A DNA stretch of 64,000 nucleotides from Parahaliea mediterranea (GTDB taxonomy: Bacteria; Pseudomonadota; Gammaproteobacteria; Pseudomonadales; Halieaceae), in assembly GCF_003402235.1 (NCBI RefSeq), contig NZ_QEWO01000004.1:310001-374000 (forward strand), read 5' to 3'. Shown here piece by piece: positions 49,674-57,777 of this stretch. Under the pieces are notes generated by a model. It saw only the letters and a program-made list of their open reading frames with translations. It was not told the DNA's origin and ran no database searches. Made by a program: the position numbers and the translations under genes. The stretch's first letter is position 1. Every line of letters starts with the position of its first letter.

Positions 49674-52217
49674 GTGCCGCTGGCCCTGCGCATCCTCGCC
49701 CGTCGTACGCTACTTGCCATTGCGGTTGGGCTGCTCTGCATATTGCTATCGAACAGCCGCCTTACCTTTCCACTGGATTATTTGGCTTACGACACCGCTG
49801 TAAGAGTCCATACACCAACCTCGGCGCAGGATATAGCGCTTGTCGCTATTGATGAGCAGAGCCTGGCTGAACTCGGGCGCTGGCCCTGGCCGCGCGAACG
49901 CCACGTAACCCTGCTGCGGGAGCTGAACCGAGCGGGTGTCGCCGCTGTGGCGATGGATATTATCTTTGCAGAACCGGATGTCGAGTACCCCGAGAATGAC
50001 ACGCTGCTCTCCGCAGAGATCAGCGCCCTGGGCAGTGTGGTACTACCGCTGCATTTCTCGCATACCGGCACCGGCGAGGCGCTAGCGGAAGTACTTCCCT
50101 TTGAGCCGGTTCGCAGCGCCGCGCAGGCACTGGGGCACGTGCATGTGGAAGTCGACGAGGACGGCATCACACGGGGGCTTTTCCTGCGCGAGGGAGTGGG
50201 CTCAGCCAGGTGGCCGCATCTTACCCTGGCCACCCTCGCCTTGATTAAAGGCGAAATGGGTCGAAGTAAAGCAATTCCCGGAGCGAGAAACCCCAATCGC
50301 ACCGGCGAGACCCGCGCCATCGTGCGGGATCACTTCAACCTTGTGCCTTTCGACAGCCAGTCCCAAGCACCGATTATTTCCTATGCGGATATCATTCGCG
50401 GTCGGGCTCCGCTGGCACAACTTGCCGACAAGGTGGTCTTCATCGGCATCACAGCTACTGGCCTGGGTGACAATATCACCACACCGGTGGGACGCATGTC
50501 CGGCATTGAGTGGAACATGGCCGTCTACAGCGCGCTGGCCTCCGATGAACTGATTCAGACACCCAACGAACTCGTTCAAGACACGCTGTATTTCCTGCTA
50601 CTGGTGCTGGCGGTGATCGTTATTACCCGCCAACCGCCGAACCGGCAGCTCATCACCTTGGGCATCGTGATTTGGCTCATCCTATGCGCCACCTTGGCGG
50701 TGCTGCATCTGCTGCGCTACTGGATTAGCCCGGTATCGCCCATACTGGCCCTGGCCATCGCCTACCCCCTGTGGAGTTGGTTGCGCCTATCTGCCGTCAT
50801 GAGCCTGCTAAAGGAACAACTCACCGCGCTCAATATGGGACAACCTGAGCAAGCCGCCGACAGCTATTGGCAAGGTATAGAACACAGAGCACAACTCCTG
50901 GAAGAAGGTGGATATCTGCGTTCTTGGCGGCTGGATACGGCTAGTGGCAGGTTATTCCTCGACAAGCGCCGGCCGCTGCCGCGATGGCGACACACGCCTG
51001 GACACAGCTACTGCACCCTGCGGGACGGGCACACACACCGAACACTGCATCTGTACTGGGCTTCGCCAACCGAGCGCCCGCTACGCAGTGTGGAGAGCAT
51101 TTTTCGCGGCCCGGCAAAACGAACGGCGTTGCGACACTACAGTACCGATCTGGATATCGCTCGCGTCTACCAGGCCTTCCAGCGAGCGGGTGAATTTCGA
51201 AAACTGGTAGACGAGGCTGTGGATCACCTCAGTGCTGGTATCATCGTTTGCGATATCACCGGTGCCGTCCTGTTCCACAACAGCCAAGCCAAACAGACAC
51301 TGCCCAATATCGGCATCAAGGCTCATCTTCCTTCGTTACTGAGTATCCTCACCGCAACCGGCGACGTGGATTTGGCAACCGCCTTTGGCCAGTTGGCCCT
51401 GCACAACAAGCCCCTGGAATGCGAATGCTATCTTCCCAAATCCCGTCGCAGCCTGCTGATAAACGGGCACGCTCTGGATGTCGGCATGCCTGTGCTGGTC
51501 TTCACGCTGGCAGACACCACAGCCATCAAGGCAGCTGAGCTGAGTCGGGTCGAAGCGCTCAACTTTCTCTCCCACGACCTGCGGGTACCCCTGATCTCCG
51601 CGCTTTCCATCATTGAGCAGGCTCGCAGTAGCCATGAGACTGTCACCGACGGTGAATTGCTGGACCGTATAGAAAGCTACGTGCGACGAAACCTCGATTT
51701 TGCCGAGAACTTCACCCTGCTTTCCCGGCTCAAATATGCCGAACGTCCGGTGTTTGAAGCCTGCGATGCCTATGCCATAGCGGAAGAGGCCCTGTCGCAG
51801 CACCTGCAGTTGGCCCGGACCAGGGGACTGACGCTGACCATGACAACACCTGCTGAAACCCTGTGGGTGCAGGGCGATGCTGGCTTGCTGGAACGCGCCT
51901 GCCTGAACCTGATGGACAATGCCATCAAGTACAGCGAACCCGGAGGTACGATTACTGTCAGCGTCTATCGGCACAATACCTCAGCGGTGCTGGAAGTGGC
52001 CGACGAAGGTCAGGGTATCCCCCTGGACGAGCAAACGATCATCTTCGAAGCCTTCAAGCAGGGCGATGGCGCCCGCAAGGGATTGGGACTCGGCCTGCGA
52101 TTTGTGGCTGAAGTCGCTCGCCAACATCGGGGGGAGGTTCGCGTAAAAAGCACCCCAGGCCAGGGGAGCCGCTTCTATCTGCACATTCCCCTGTCTGCGA
52201 GTCCAGAGACGCCTTGA
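49674..52217 (+). CDS. CHASE2-domain sensor histidine kinase
   Basis: An 847-aa membrane kinase beginning with GTG 14 bp after the LysM-FecR gene. An N-terminal helix (about 12-30) leads into a CHASE2 domain (PLDYLAYDTAVRV, DIALVAIDEQSLAELGRWPW, AAVAMDIIFAEPDVEYPEND). Three membrane helices at about 300-375 follow, then a long cytoplasmic linker with a PAS-like segment (about 490-610), the H-box NFLSHDLRVPL with H634, and ATPase boxes LMDNAIKYSE, VADEGQGIP and LGLGLRFV. It should phosphorylate the regulator two genes upstream. The codon use is less GC-biased than the housekeeping genes nearby, which hints at separate ancestry. Confidence 0.9.
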   Translation: MPLALRILARRTLLAIAVGLLCILLSNSRLTFPLDYLAYDTAVRVHTPTSAQDIALVAIDEQSLAELGRWPWPRERHVTLLRELNRAGVAAVAMDIIFAEPDVEYPENDTLLSAEISALGSVVLPLHFSHTGTGEALAEVLPFEPVRSAAQALGHVHVEVDEDGITRGLFLREGVGSARWPHLTLATLALIKGEMGRSKAIPGARNPNRTGETRAIVRDHFNLVPFDSQSQAPIISYADIIRGRAPLAQLADKVVFIGITATGLGDNITTPVGRMSGIEWNMAVYSALASDELIQTPNELVQDTLYFLLLVLAVIVITRQPPNRQLITLGIVIWLILCATLAVLHLLRYWISPVSPILALAIAYPLWSWLRLSAVMSLLKEQLTALNMGQPEQAADSYWQGIEHRAQLLEEGGYLRSWRLDTASGRLFLDKRRPLPRWRHTPGHSYCTLRDGHTHRTLHLYWASPTERPLRSVESIFRGPAKRTALRHYSTDLDIARVYQAFQRAGEFRKLVDEAVDHLSAGIIVCDITGAVLFHNSQAKQTLPNIGIKAHLPSLLSILTATGDVDLATAFGQLALHNKPLECECYLPKSRRSLLINGHALDVGMPVLVFTLADTTAIKAAELSRVEALNFLSHDLRVPLISALSIIEQARSSHETVTDGELLDRIESYVRRNLDFAENFTLLSRLKYAERPVFEACDAYAIAEEALSQHLQLARTRGLTLTMTTPAETLWVQGDAGLLERACLNLMDNAIKYSEPGGTITVSVYRHNTSAVLEVADEGQGIPLDEQTIIFEAFKQGDGARKGLGLGLRFVAEVARQHRGEVRVKSTPGQGSRFYLHIPLSASPETP

Positions 52218-52292
52218 GCGGCCAGCGCCTGCAAACTAAGGGCAGGATCTGACCGCCGGCTCACCCTCTGGGAACTGGATTGGCAACACCGG

Positions 52293-53474
52293 CTATTCAA
52301 ATACCTCATCACCGGTCGGCTCATAGTGCTCGGTGCGGTTCTCGTGAATGCGTAGCCGGGACAACTCGTAGTACATGCGCCGACGTGCGCGGCTCTGGTT
52401 CCCCAGCGGGCGATGCTCGTGCAGGCAATGCCAGGGGTTGATGGTCAACTGGCGCGTAAAATCGAACTGGGCCATGGAATTGAAGGTCTGGCGCGGAATG
52501 CGGATGACGGCAGCGGCTATGAAGGGAGAGAGTTTTTCAGGCCAGCGCACCCCGGCATTTTCAATCGGCATGCGGTGGGGGTCAGTCTGCAATTGCAGCA
52601 TGAGATCAAACTCCACGCCCTTTTCATCCAGGGTCCTGACCATATTGTCGCGCAGGTAATTGCCCGGCACGCTGCCAAATGGCACCCCTGGGATGTTGCG
52701 GGGAACCGGCGTTTTCGGCACAAAAGAATACTGCATCGCCTGGCCTTCCCCCAGCAGATAGGGCACACAACTGTAGTAGCGCTGTCCGAGGGGGTTGTAC
52801 TGGGTTTCGTTCCACAGGCCCTGCATCAAAAAATCAAGCAGGTGGGAATCAAAGGGATTGAGAAAGTAGTAGATGGGCATGTCACGCAGGCTCCAATCCT
52901 GCAGGCGCGCGTTATCCCTGGTGTTGCGTGTAACGAAGGTCGGCGTAACCACACCCATCATGTCCTGGGTGAAGCGCTCGTCATCCATGATTTTAGGGCC
53001 GGGCACATCCATGATCTTCATAGCCATGCTGCCAAAGCCCACATCCTGAATGTCCCTGGGCACATCCGGGCCCGGCCCTGAAAACCGTATCCAGGCCGGG
53101 TAGCTGCGCGGTGTGGCAAATAGCCCCACACGCATGTGTAGCGGCAGGTCGTCACGGATAGTAACCGTACCGCGCACCAGGCCGTGGGTTTTGGTATTGC
53201 CGCCACGCTCGAACTTACCCGGTGTAAAGTGGCCCCGCATTTGCGCCGCCATCAGGCGAATGATGTCGTCCAGCGCCTGCTGCTCCCATTCGTAGCAACG
53301 CTCCTGGGCAATTTGCAGCCCATCATCCTGTCGGCGGACATTGATCAGCCATTGCAGCAGTGCCGCCGTGGGCTCGCGCAGCAGGTGATTCAACTGCGGC
53401 CGGAAAAAAGGCTCCAGCCGCCGCTCCACCTCCAGGAGTTTCACCAGCAGGCGGTGTAGCGGGCGCAGAATCAT
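52293..53474 (-). CDS. Catalase-related haem protein (allene oxide synthase-like), soluble
   Basis: A 393-aa catalase-superfamily protein of the short type. The distal region reads NTKTHGLVRGTVTIRDD with H97 preceded by T96; coral catalase-related allene oxide synthase also has Thr before the distal His, where true catalases have Val. The distal Asn expected about 80 residues later is absent (QDMMGVVTPTF). The proximal R-x-x-x-Tyr appears near the C-terminus (HRPLGNQSRARRRMYY). No signal peptide. I infer a fatty-acid hydroperoxide-converting enzyme rather than a catalase. It is the last gene of the operon and overlaps the DyP stop by 4 bp. Confidence 0.75.
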   Translation of the reverse strand: MILRPLHRLLVKLLEVERRLEPFFRPQLNHLLREPTAALLQWLINVRRQDDGLQIAQERCYEWEQQALDDIIRLMAAQMRGHFTPGKFERGGNTKTHGLVRGTVTIRDDLPLHMRVGLFATPRSYPAWIRFSGPGPDVPRDIQDVGFGSMAMKIMDVPGPKIMDDERFTQDMMGVVTPTFVTRNTRDNARLQDWSLRDMPIYYFLNPFDSHLLDFLMQGLWNETQYNPLGQRYYSCVPYLLGEGQAMQYSFVPKTPVPRNIPGVPFGSVPGNYLRDNMVRTLDEKGVEFDLMLQLQTDPHRMPIENAGVRWPEKLSPFIAAAVIRIPRQTFNSMAQFDFTRQLTINPWHCLHEHRPLGNQSRARRRMYYELSRLRIHENRTEHYEPTGDEVFE

Positions 53475-54958
53475 CGCTCGCTCCCGGCAATAAACTTCAG
53501 GGCACGCAGGCCAGGGAGGAAGAAATATTCCCCCCCACGCACCTGCACAAACTGCGGCAAGCCCGCTATGCGTTGCGCGGGCGCCCCAGCACGCGGCAGG
53601 CTGAACTGGTCGCTGTGCAGCGCACCCGGCAGGGGCTGGCGATTGCCCAGCAGGGGGTCTGACTCGTCGCGCAAGGCAGCAAACTTGGCACTGTTGAGCC
53701 AGGCGTTCTGAACAAACTCAAACTGACGGGCAATATCGGCGCCCAGGCAGACAAACAGCAATCCGCGCTCGTCATCGCCATCGGCATCACCTGGCGTTTC
53801 CAGCAGGGCCCGGGCAAGGTCGATGGTGTCTCCGTATACACGGCCGCGGCGCAGCAGGCGGTGGAAGCGGGTTGACGCGATGAGGTCATCACGCCCCGAC
53901 GGCGAACCCAAACCCAGTGTGCGCAGCAGGCGCTTGAAAGGGCCACTGGTGCCCGGCGGAAAATCGCCTGTGCGTGGATTGGCCCGGCGCACATGGGCAC
54001 CCAGGGGGCAGCACTGCCCCGCCGGATCACTGTCGTAGGTAAACGCGTTACGGTCGGCGGCCTGCAGCAGTGGCTCGCCGTCACGCTTGCGCCCGACCAT
54101 GGCCTGGGCTAGTTGCTCGCGCCGCGCGGGATCACCCCCGGCGGCGCGATCCAGGCACTGCCAGAACGCAGGCACATCCTGGCGCAACTGACGCAACACG
54201 AGATAGCTGCCATTGCGGCCCAGGTCCCTGAACTGCGGCTGCTCGGCAGCAGGCGGCAGCACCGCGGCCGCGGGCTGGCGGGCAGGGTCCAGCAGGGGCC
54301 GATCGGTGTACAGGCCGTACTCGTTGACATAGCCCAACAAAATGTCACCCGCCGCCAGGCGGTGGGTGTAGGCATCACGCCAGTGGCCACCCGGTGGCGA
54401 CTCCCCCTGCCAGTCGAGCGCTGGCTGGCTGATGCCGTCCATAAAGCCGAAGTGTTCTCTCCCGTCTCCCAAACCGCCCGGCAGAGCAAACCGGTGCTCA
54501 AAGGCCTGGGCAAAACTAGCGTTGAACAGGTCTTCCTGCCAGGAAACGATGCGCGCCTGCGTCGCATACAGCATCAACAATACATGGGGCACGCCAGCCT
54601 CAACGCCACCCCACCGCCACTGCCCTGGATCGTTCGGCCCGGTGTCACCCAGGCGCCGGCTGCGATTGCTGTCCCCCGCCATGCCGGCAGTGAACGCCGC
54701 CGAGAACCCGCCTACGGTGCCCTCTTCCAGCCCCAGAGCCAGCAGGCCAGCAGCAGAGAAGGCCACCTGCAATACCTGTTCAGGTCGCCCGCCTTCGCTC
54801 ACCGCGCTGGTAACAGGCGCGCTGCCAAGCCAGGCACGGGCGGCACTGGCGTCCTTCACCCATAACAGATGAAACACGCTGCTGGGCAGGTGAGAGTGAC
54901 CGAAACGCACCAGGCCCTGCACATCGGTGAAATCCACTGGTTGGCGCGGCGCTGTCAC
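53471..54958 (-). CDS. DyP-type haem peroxidase
   Basis: A 495-aa dye-decolorising peroxidase. The family motif GxxDG is present in FGFMDGISQPA and the proximal haem His in CPLGAHVRRANPR; the C-terminal FFLPGLRALKFI is also typical. The GTG at 54956-54958 is chosen because the protein becomes family-like at VDFTDVQGLVRFG and the upstream gene ends at 54969; there is no clear ribosome-binding site, so the start is uncertain. It is the fifth gene of the operon. It lacks a signal peptide from this start. Its substrate may be an oxidised lipid or a dye-like aromatic. Confidence 0.87.
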   Translation of the reverse strand: MTAPRQPVDFTDVQGLVRFGHSHLPSSVFHLLWVKDASAARAWLGSAPVTSAVSEGGRPEQVLQVAFSAAGLLALGLEEGTVGGFSAAFTAGMAGDSNRSRRLGDTGPNDPGQWRWGGVEAGVPHVLLMLYATQARIVSWQEDLFNASFAQAFEHRFALPGGLGDGREHFGFMDGISQPALDWQGESPPGGHWRDAYTHRLAAGDILLGYVNEYGLYTDRPLLDPARQPAAAVLPPAAEQPQFRDLGRNGSYLVLRQLRQDVPAFWQCLDRAAGGDPARREQLAQAMVGRKRDGEPLLQAADRNAFTYDSDPAGQCCPLGAHVRRANPRTGDFPPGTSGPFKRLLRTLGLGSPSGRDDLIASTRFHRLLRRGRVYGDTIDLARALLETPGDADGDDERGLLFVCLGADIARQFEFVQNAWLNSAKFAALRDESDPLLGNRQPLPGALHSDQFSLPRAGAPAQRIAGLPQFVQVRGGEYFFLPGLRALKFIAGSER

Positions 54959-54968
54959 GGTGCTGTGC

Positions 54969-56276
54969 TCACAGCAGGGACACCCATTCCCGCAACTCCC
55001 GCTCACTGGGAGCAGGATTTTCCAGGCCGCGACGAATGCGATGGTGGTTGTCGAGATCCACCGCCGTGAGCCCGGGATAAGCCTTATACCAGCAGGCAGA
55101 TGGCAGCTGGTTGCGGCGCAGGGTGTGCTTGTACTTTGCTTCGTACTCAGCGCCACCCTTGAGCAGGAAGCGCGTGCGCGGGTAGCCAACTCCGTTGCTA
55201 AATACCAGGTTCAGTCCCCAGGCCACTTTGTTGATGAAGTCGTCCATATAGGTGTCGGCGCTGCCATCGTAGTTGCTGGCAAAGTAGACCCGGGTGTTGC
55301 CATCCATCAGCACCCAGCGGGCAAAGTGAATGGTCCTGATACGGGTGAGGTAGCCGCGGTGATAAATATGGCGGGCACTGTAATCCAGCAACAACAGCCC
55401 GGCCTTGATGGTGGCCAGGCGCAGCAGGCCCGGCTTCACCTGGCCGAACACGTTGAAGTGGTTGGTTACTTCAAAGTCCTCCACCGCCAGCAGTGCCTGC
55501 AGGTGGCTGGGGGCCGGGGGGCGGGTATTTTCCGGGTCGGTGCGCTCAAGATGGCGCAAACGCCACAAGTAGAACGGCGCCAGCAGCACCAGCACGGGCA
55601 ACAGCAAAAGGCCCAGCAGCGGAATCAACAGCAGGTGGCAGAGGTTGCCCAGCCACCAGCCTGCCGGGGTTGGCGCTGGCGGCGATAGACGCAGTCGCAA
55701 ATCAGCTAACTCGGCCAGCATCGCCCGACGCAACTGGCGGTGCAGCGCACGGGGCTCAGGGGGAACCTGACCCGGGGCGGCCACAGCGCCAAGTTGTTGG
55801 CGCACGAAATGCACCAGCGCCGCTTCTTCGTGGATCTGCTGCACGGTGCGCCCACGCCAGTTGACGTAACTGGCAGCAGGGCGTTGTTTGCGCTGGTGCA
55901 GCCACGCCAGTAAGTCGTCACAACTGGCGTCGAAATCACGGCAGTGGGAAAAAATCTGCCGCAGGCCGTGCCCGGCCCGCACACACAGTTCAGCCAGGAA
56001 CAGGTCAGGGTCGCCGTCGATATCCGCAATGAAAACCAGCGTGGGCTGCCAGGGTCGAGGGCGCACGCCGTGGGCGCGGATGTCGTCGTTGGTCCGCGCA
56101 TGCAGCACACTAAAGCGCGCCATGTGCAACTGGCAGAACTGGCCAAAGGGCACGCTTGAATTGGCGGGATCGGCTTCGCCCGGATGCCGGTTCATGCTAG
56201 CCAGCAACGCGACCAGTTGGCTTTCGCGACCACTGGACACCGGTGCGGCAATCATGACGGTGGCCTGGGGGGTCAT
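54969..56276 (-). CDS. Membrane protein of unknown function with an internal duplication
   Basis: A 435-aa protein with no assigned function. A hydrophobic block at about 206-237 predicts one or two membrane helices. Two diverged copies of one module flank it: LHMARFSVL (H51) followed by an IDGDPDLFL element, and IHFARWVLM (H317) followed by NYDGSADTYMDDFI. Both have His-[FM]-Ala-Arg-[FW], then Asp-Gly-x-x-Asp after 20-40 residues. It overlaps the 152-aa gene by 4 bp upstream and is followed after 10 bp by the DyP gene, so it probably works with the haem enzymes, perhaps as their membrane platform. Confidence 0.75.
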   Translation of the reverse strand: MTPQATVMIAAPVSSGRESQLVALLASMNRHPGEADPANSSVPFGQFCQLHMARFSVLHARTNDDIRAHGVRPRPWQPTLVFIADIDGDPDLFLAELCVRAGHGLRQIFSHCRDFDASCDDLLAWLHQRKQRPAASYVNWRGRTVQQIHEEAALVHFVRQQLGAVAAPGQVPPEPRALHRQLRRAMLAELADLRLRLSPPAPTPAGWWLGNLCHLLLIPLLGLLLLPVLVLLAPFYLWRLRHLERTDPENTRPPAPSHLQALLAVEDFEVTNHFNVFGQVKPGLLRLATIKAGLLLLDYSARHIYHRGYLTRIRTIHFARWVLMDGNTRVYFASNYDGSADTYMDDFINKVAWGLNLVFSNGVGYPRTRFLLKGGAEYEAKYKHTLRRNQLPSACWYKAYPGLTAVDLDNHHRIRRGLENPAPSERELREWVSLL

Positions 56277-56731
56277 TGATCATTCCGGATCAGGGCGAAA
56301 TCGAGTATCCGTGTTTTGCCCCACCAAACCTTGCCGAGGTAGACACCTGGCTCCACTTCGCGGATTTCATCGCGGATGCGACGCGCCAGGAAAGAGGTAC
56401 TGCTGTAATCGATGACAATGGTTTCGCGACCATCCATCCAACTGGCATCGCGGTAAACCTTGGCGACAATAAAGGTCAAGCCCAGGGGCAAGATCTTGTT
56501 CACCAGTACCCCAACCTCCTTGCCTGGCCCGTAGAGGTCGAACACCTTGCCCTGCCAGGCCAATAGCCGCGCAAGGCGGGCATAGCAGCGAGCAAAGAAG
56601 GCGCCGGCGACGATAGCCGTGCCCCGTGTGTCACCCTCAGGAAGGGTGCCCGCCGGGGCTTGGCGGTACACTTCATCCAGGGTTTCACGGTCCATCGACA
56701 ACCATTTGTCGATGCGCTCATTCCTGCTCAT
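56273..56731 (-). CDS. 152-aa protein of unknown function, lipocalin-like pattern
   Basis: A soluble 152-aa protein overlapping its neighbours by 4 bp on both sides (ATGA). The C-terminal half alternates hydrophobic residues as in beta-strands, with TIVIDYSSTSFLARRIRDEI and VYLGKVWWGKTRILDFAL. The shape suggests a small beta-barrel ligand-binding protein, possibly for lipid, but this is an impression and no family is claimed. Tight coupling says it is made with the catalase-related and membrane proteins. Confidence 0.7.
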   Translation of the reverse strand: MSRNERIDKWLSMDRETLDEVYRQAPAGTLPEGDTRGTAIVAGAFFARCYARLARLLAWQGKVFDLYGPGKEVGVLVNKILPLGLTFIVAKVYRDASWMDGRETIVIDYSSTSFLARRIRDEIREVEPGVYLGKVWWGKTRILDFALIRNDQ

Positions 56732-57777
56732 GGCTCTCCCCTGCGTTGGTTCTGGGCCTGTCGGAACTCCGCCAACGCGGCATACACGGCAATACGCACC
56801 CGGTTGATGCCGCCCAGCGGGCGGTGCTCTGGCAGGGCCTGCCAGGGGTTAAAGCGCATGGCCTCGCAGTCGCGCTGGTGGGTGCCCACATCCTGCGCCG
56901 CCAGGACAATGCGCGCCACCGGCACAAAGGGCGAGGCCGTTTCATCCCAGGCTACCGCCGCATTCTCTACCGGCATGACAGCCGGGTCTCCCTGGGGCTG
57001 TACCATAAACGCCAGGCACAGTGGCTCCTGCGCCAGGCGCGCGGCCATGGCTGCGCCAAGAAAGTCCTCTCCACGGGGGACGACGATGCCTGGCCCGCTC
57101 CCTGGGCACGCCTGTACGCTGTACTTCACCGCGCTGCCTTCGCCACCCAGGCGGTAGGGAGTGGTGCTGTAGTAGCGCAGGGCAAAGGGGTCGTCCGGTG
57201 CGCTGCGCCCGGCAAGGACAACGGGCAGCGAATACCAGTGGGCAGGATTGAGGAAGTATCGCCACACGGCGTTGTCGCGGGTCGCTTCGATGAACGAGAG
57301 AAAATCCCCCGGTGTACCGGCAAACAGTACCGGATGGGAATTCAGCAGAAAGTCCTGCGTACCTGCCTCCCCCCACAATGGGCTGCCAGCAATGCCGCTG
57401 AGCTTGATTGACAGGCCGCGAAAATCCTTCTCACGGTCATCAAAGCGGGTGGCGTTGGCGTAGCGCAGGGTGGCGGGGTAGCGCGCGCCCGCATCGGCAA
57501 ACAACCCCTGGGCCAGTGGAGCGGGCACATCATCCAGCACGGTGAAGGTCCCTTTTACACAGCCCAGCGTTTTGACCTGATTGAAGCGGTGCATCAGGCC
57601 GGAGGGATTCCGCTGCAGACTGATATCTTCGATGGCGGCGATCATTGCCGCGGCAATGCGGGCCTCTTCCCCGGAAACTTTTTCGGCTCCCGGTGCCAGG
57701 GTGTCAAAGCGGGGGCTGCAGCCTGTCGCCAGCAGGACCAGCAACACAGCGCCAATACAGCACAGCCATTGACTCAT
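56728..57777 (-). CDS. Catalase-related lipoprotein lacking the distal histidine
   Basis: A 349-aa protein with a lipoprotein signal (lipobox LATGC, Cys20) and a catalase-superfamily core. The distal segment reads VKTLGCVKGTFTVLDD: where the paralogue at 52293 has His97, this protein has Leu71. The distal Asn region QDFLLNSHPVLF (N146) and proximal R-x-x-x-Tyr (HRPLGGINRVRIAVY) are kept. A normal catalase reaction is therefore unlikely; it may be a hydroperoxide lyase/isomerase or a haem or lipid carrier. It is second in the operon, overlapping the dioxygenase stop and the 152-aa gene start by 4 bp each. Confidence 0.75.
   Translation of the reverse strand: MSQWLCCIGAVLLVLLATGCSPRFDTLAPGAEKVSGEEARIAAAMIAAIEDISLQRNPSGLMHRFNQVKTLGCVKGTFTVLDDVPAPLAQGLFADAGARYPATLRYANATRFDDREKDFRGLSIKLSGIAGSPLWGEAGTQDFLLNSHPVLFAGTPGDFLSFIEATRDNAVWRYFLNPAHWYSLPVVLAGRSAPDDPFALRYYSTTPYRLGGEGSAVKYSVQACPGSGPGIVVPRGEDFLGAAMAARLAQEPLCLAFMVQPQGDPAVMPVENAAVAWDETASPFVPVARIVLAAQDVGTHQRDCEAMRFNPWQALPEHRPLGGINRVRIAVYAALAEFRQAQNQRRGEP

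Noticed and set aside
52293-53474. Ordinary catalase (katE/katA)
   Set aside because: Too short, distal Asn missing, Thr in place of Val before the distal His; grouped instead with catalase-related proteins.
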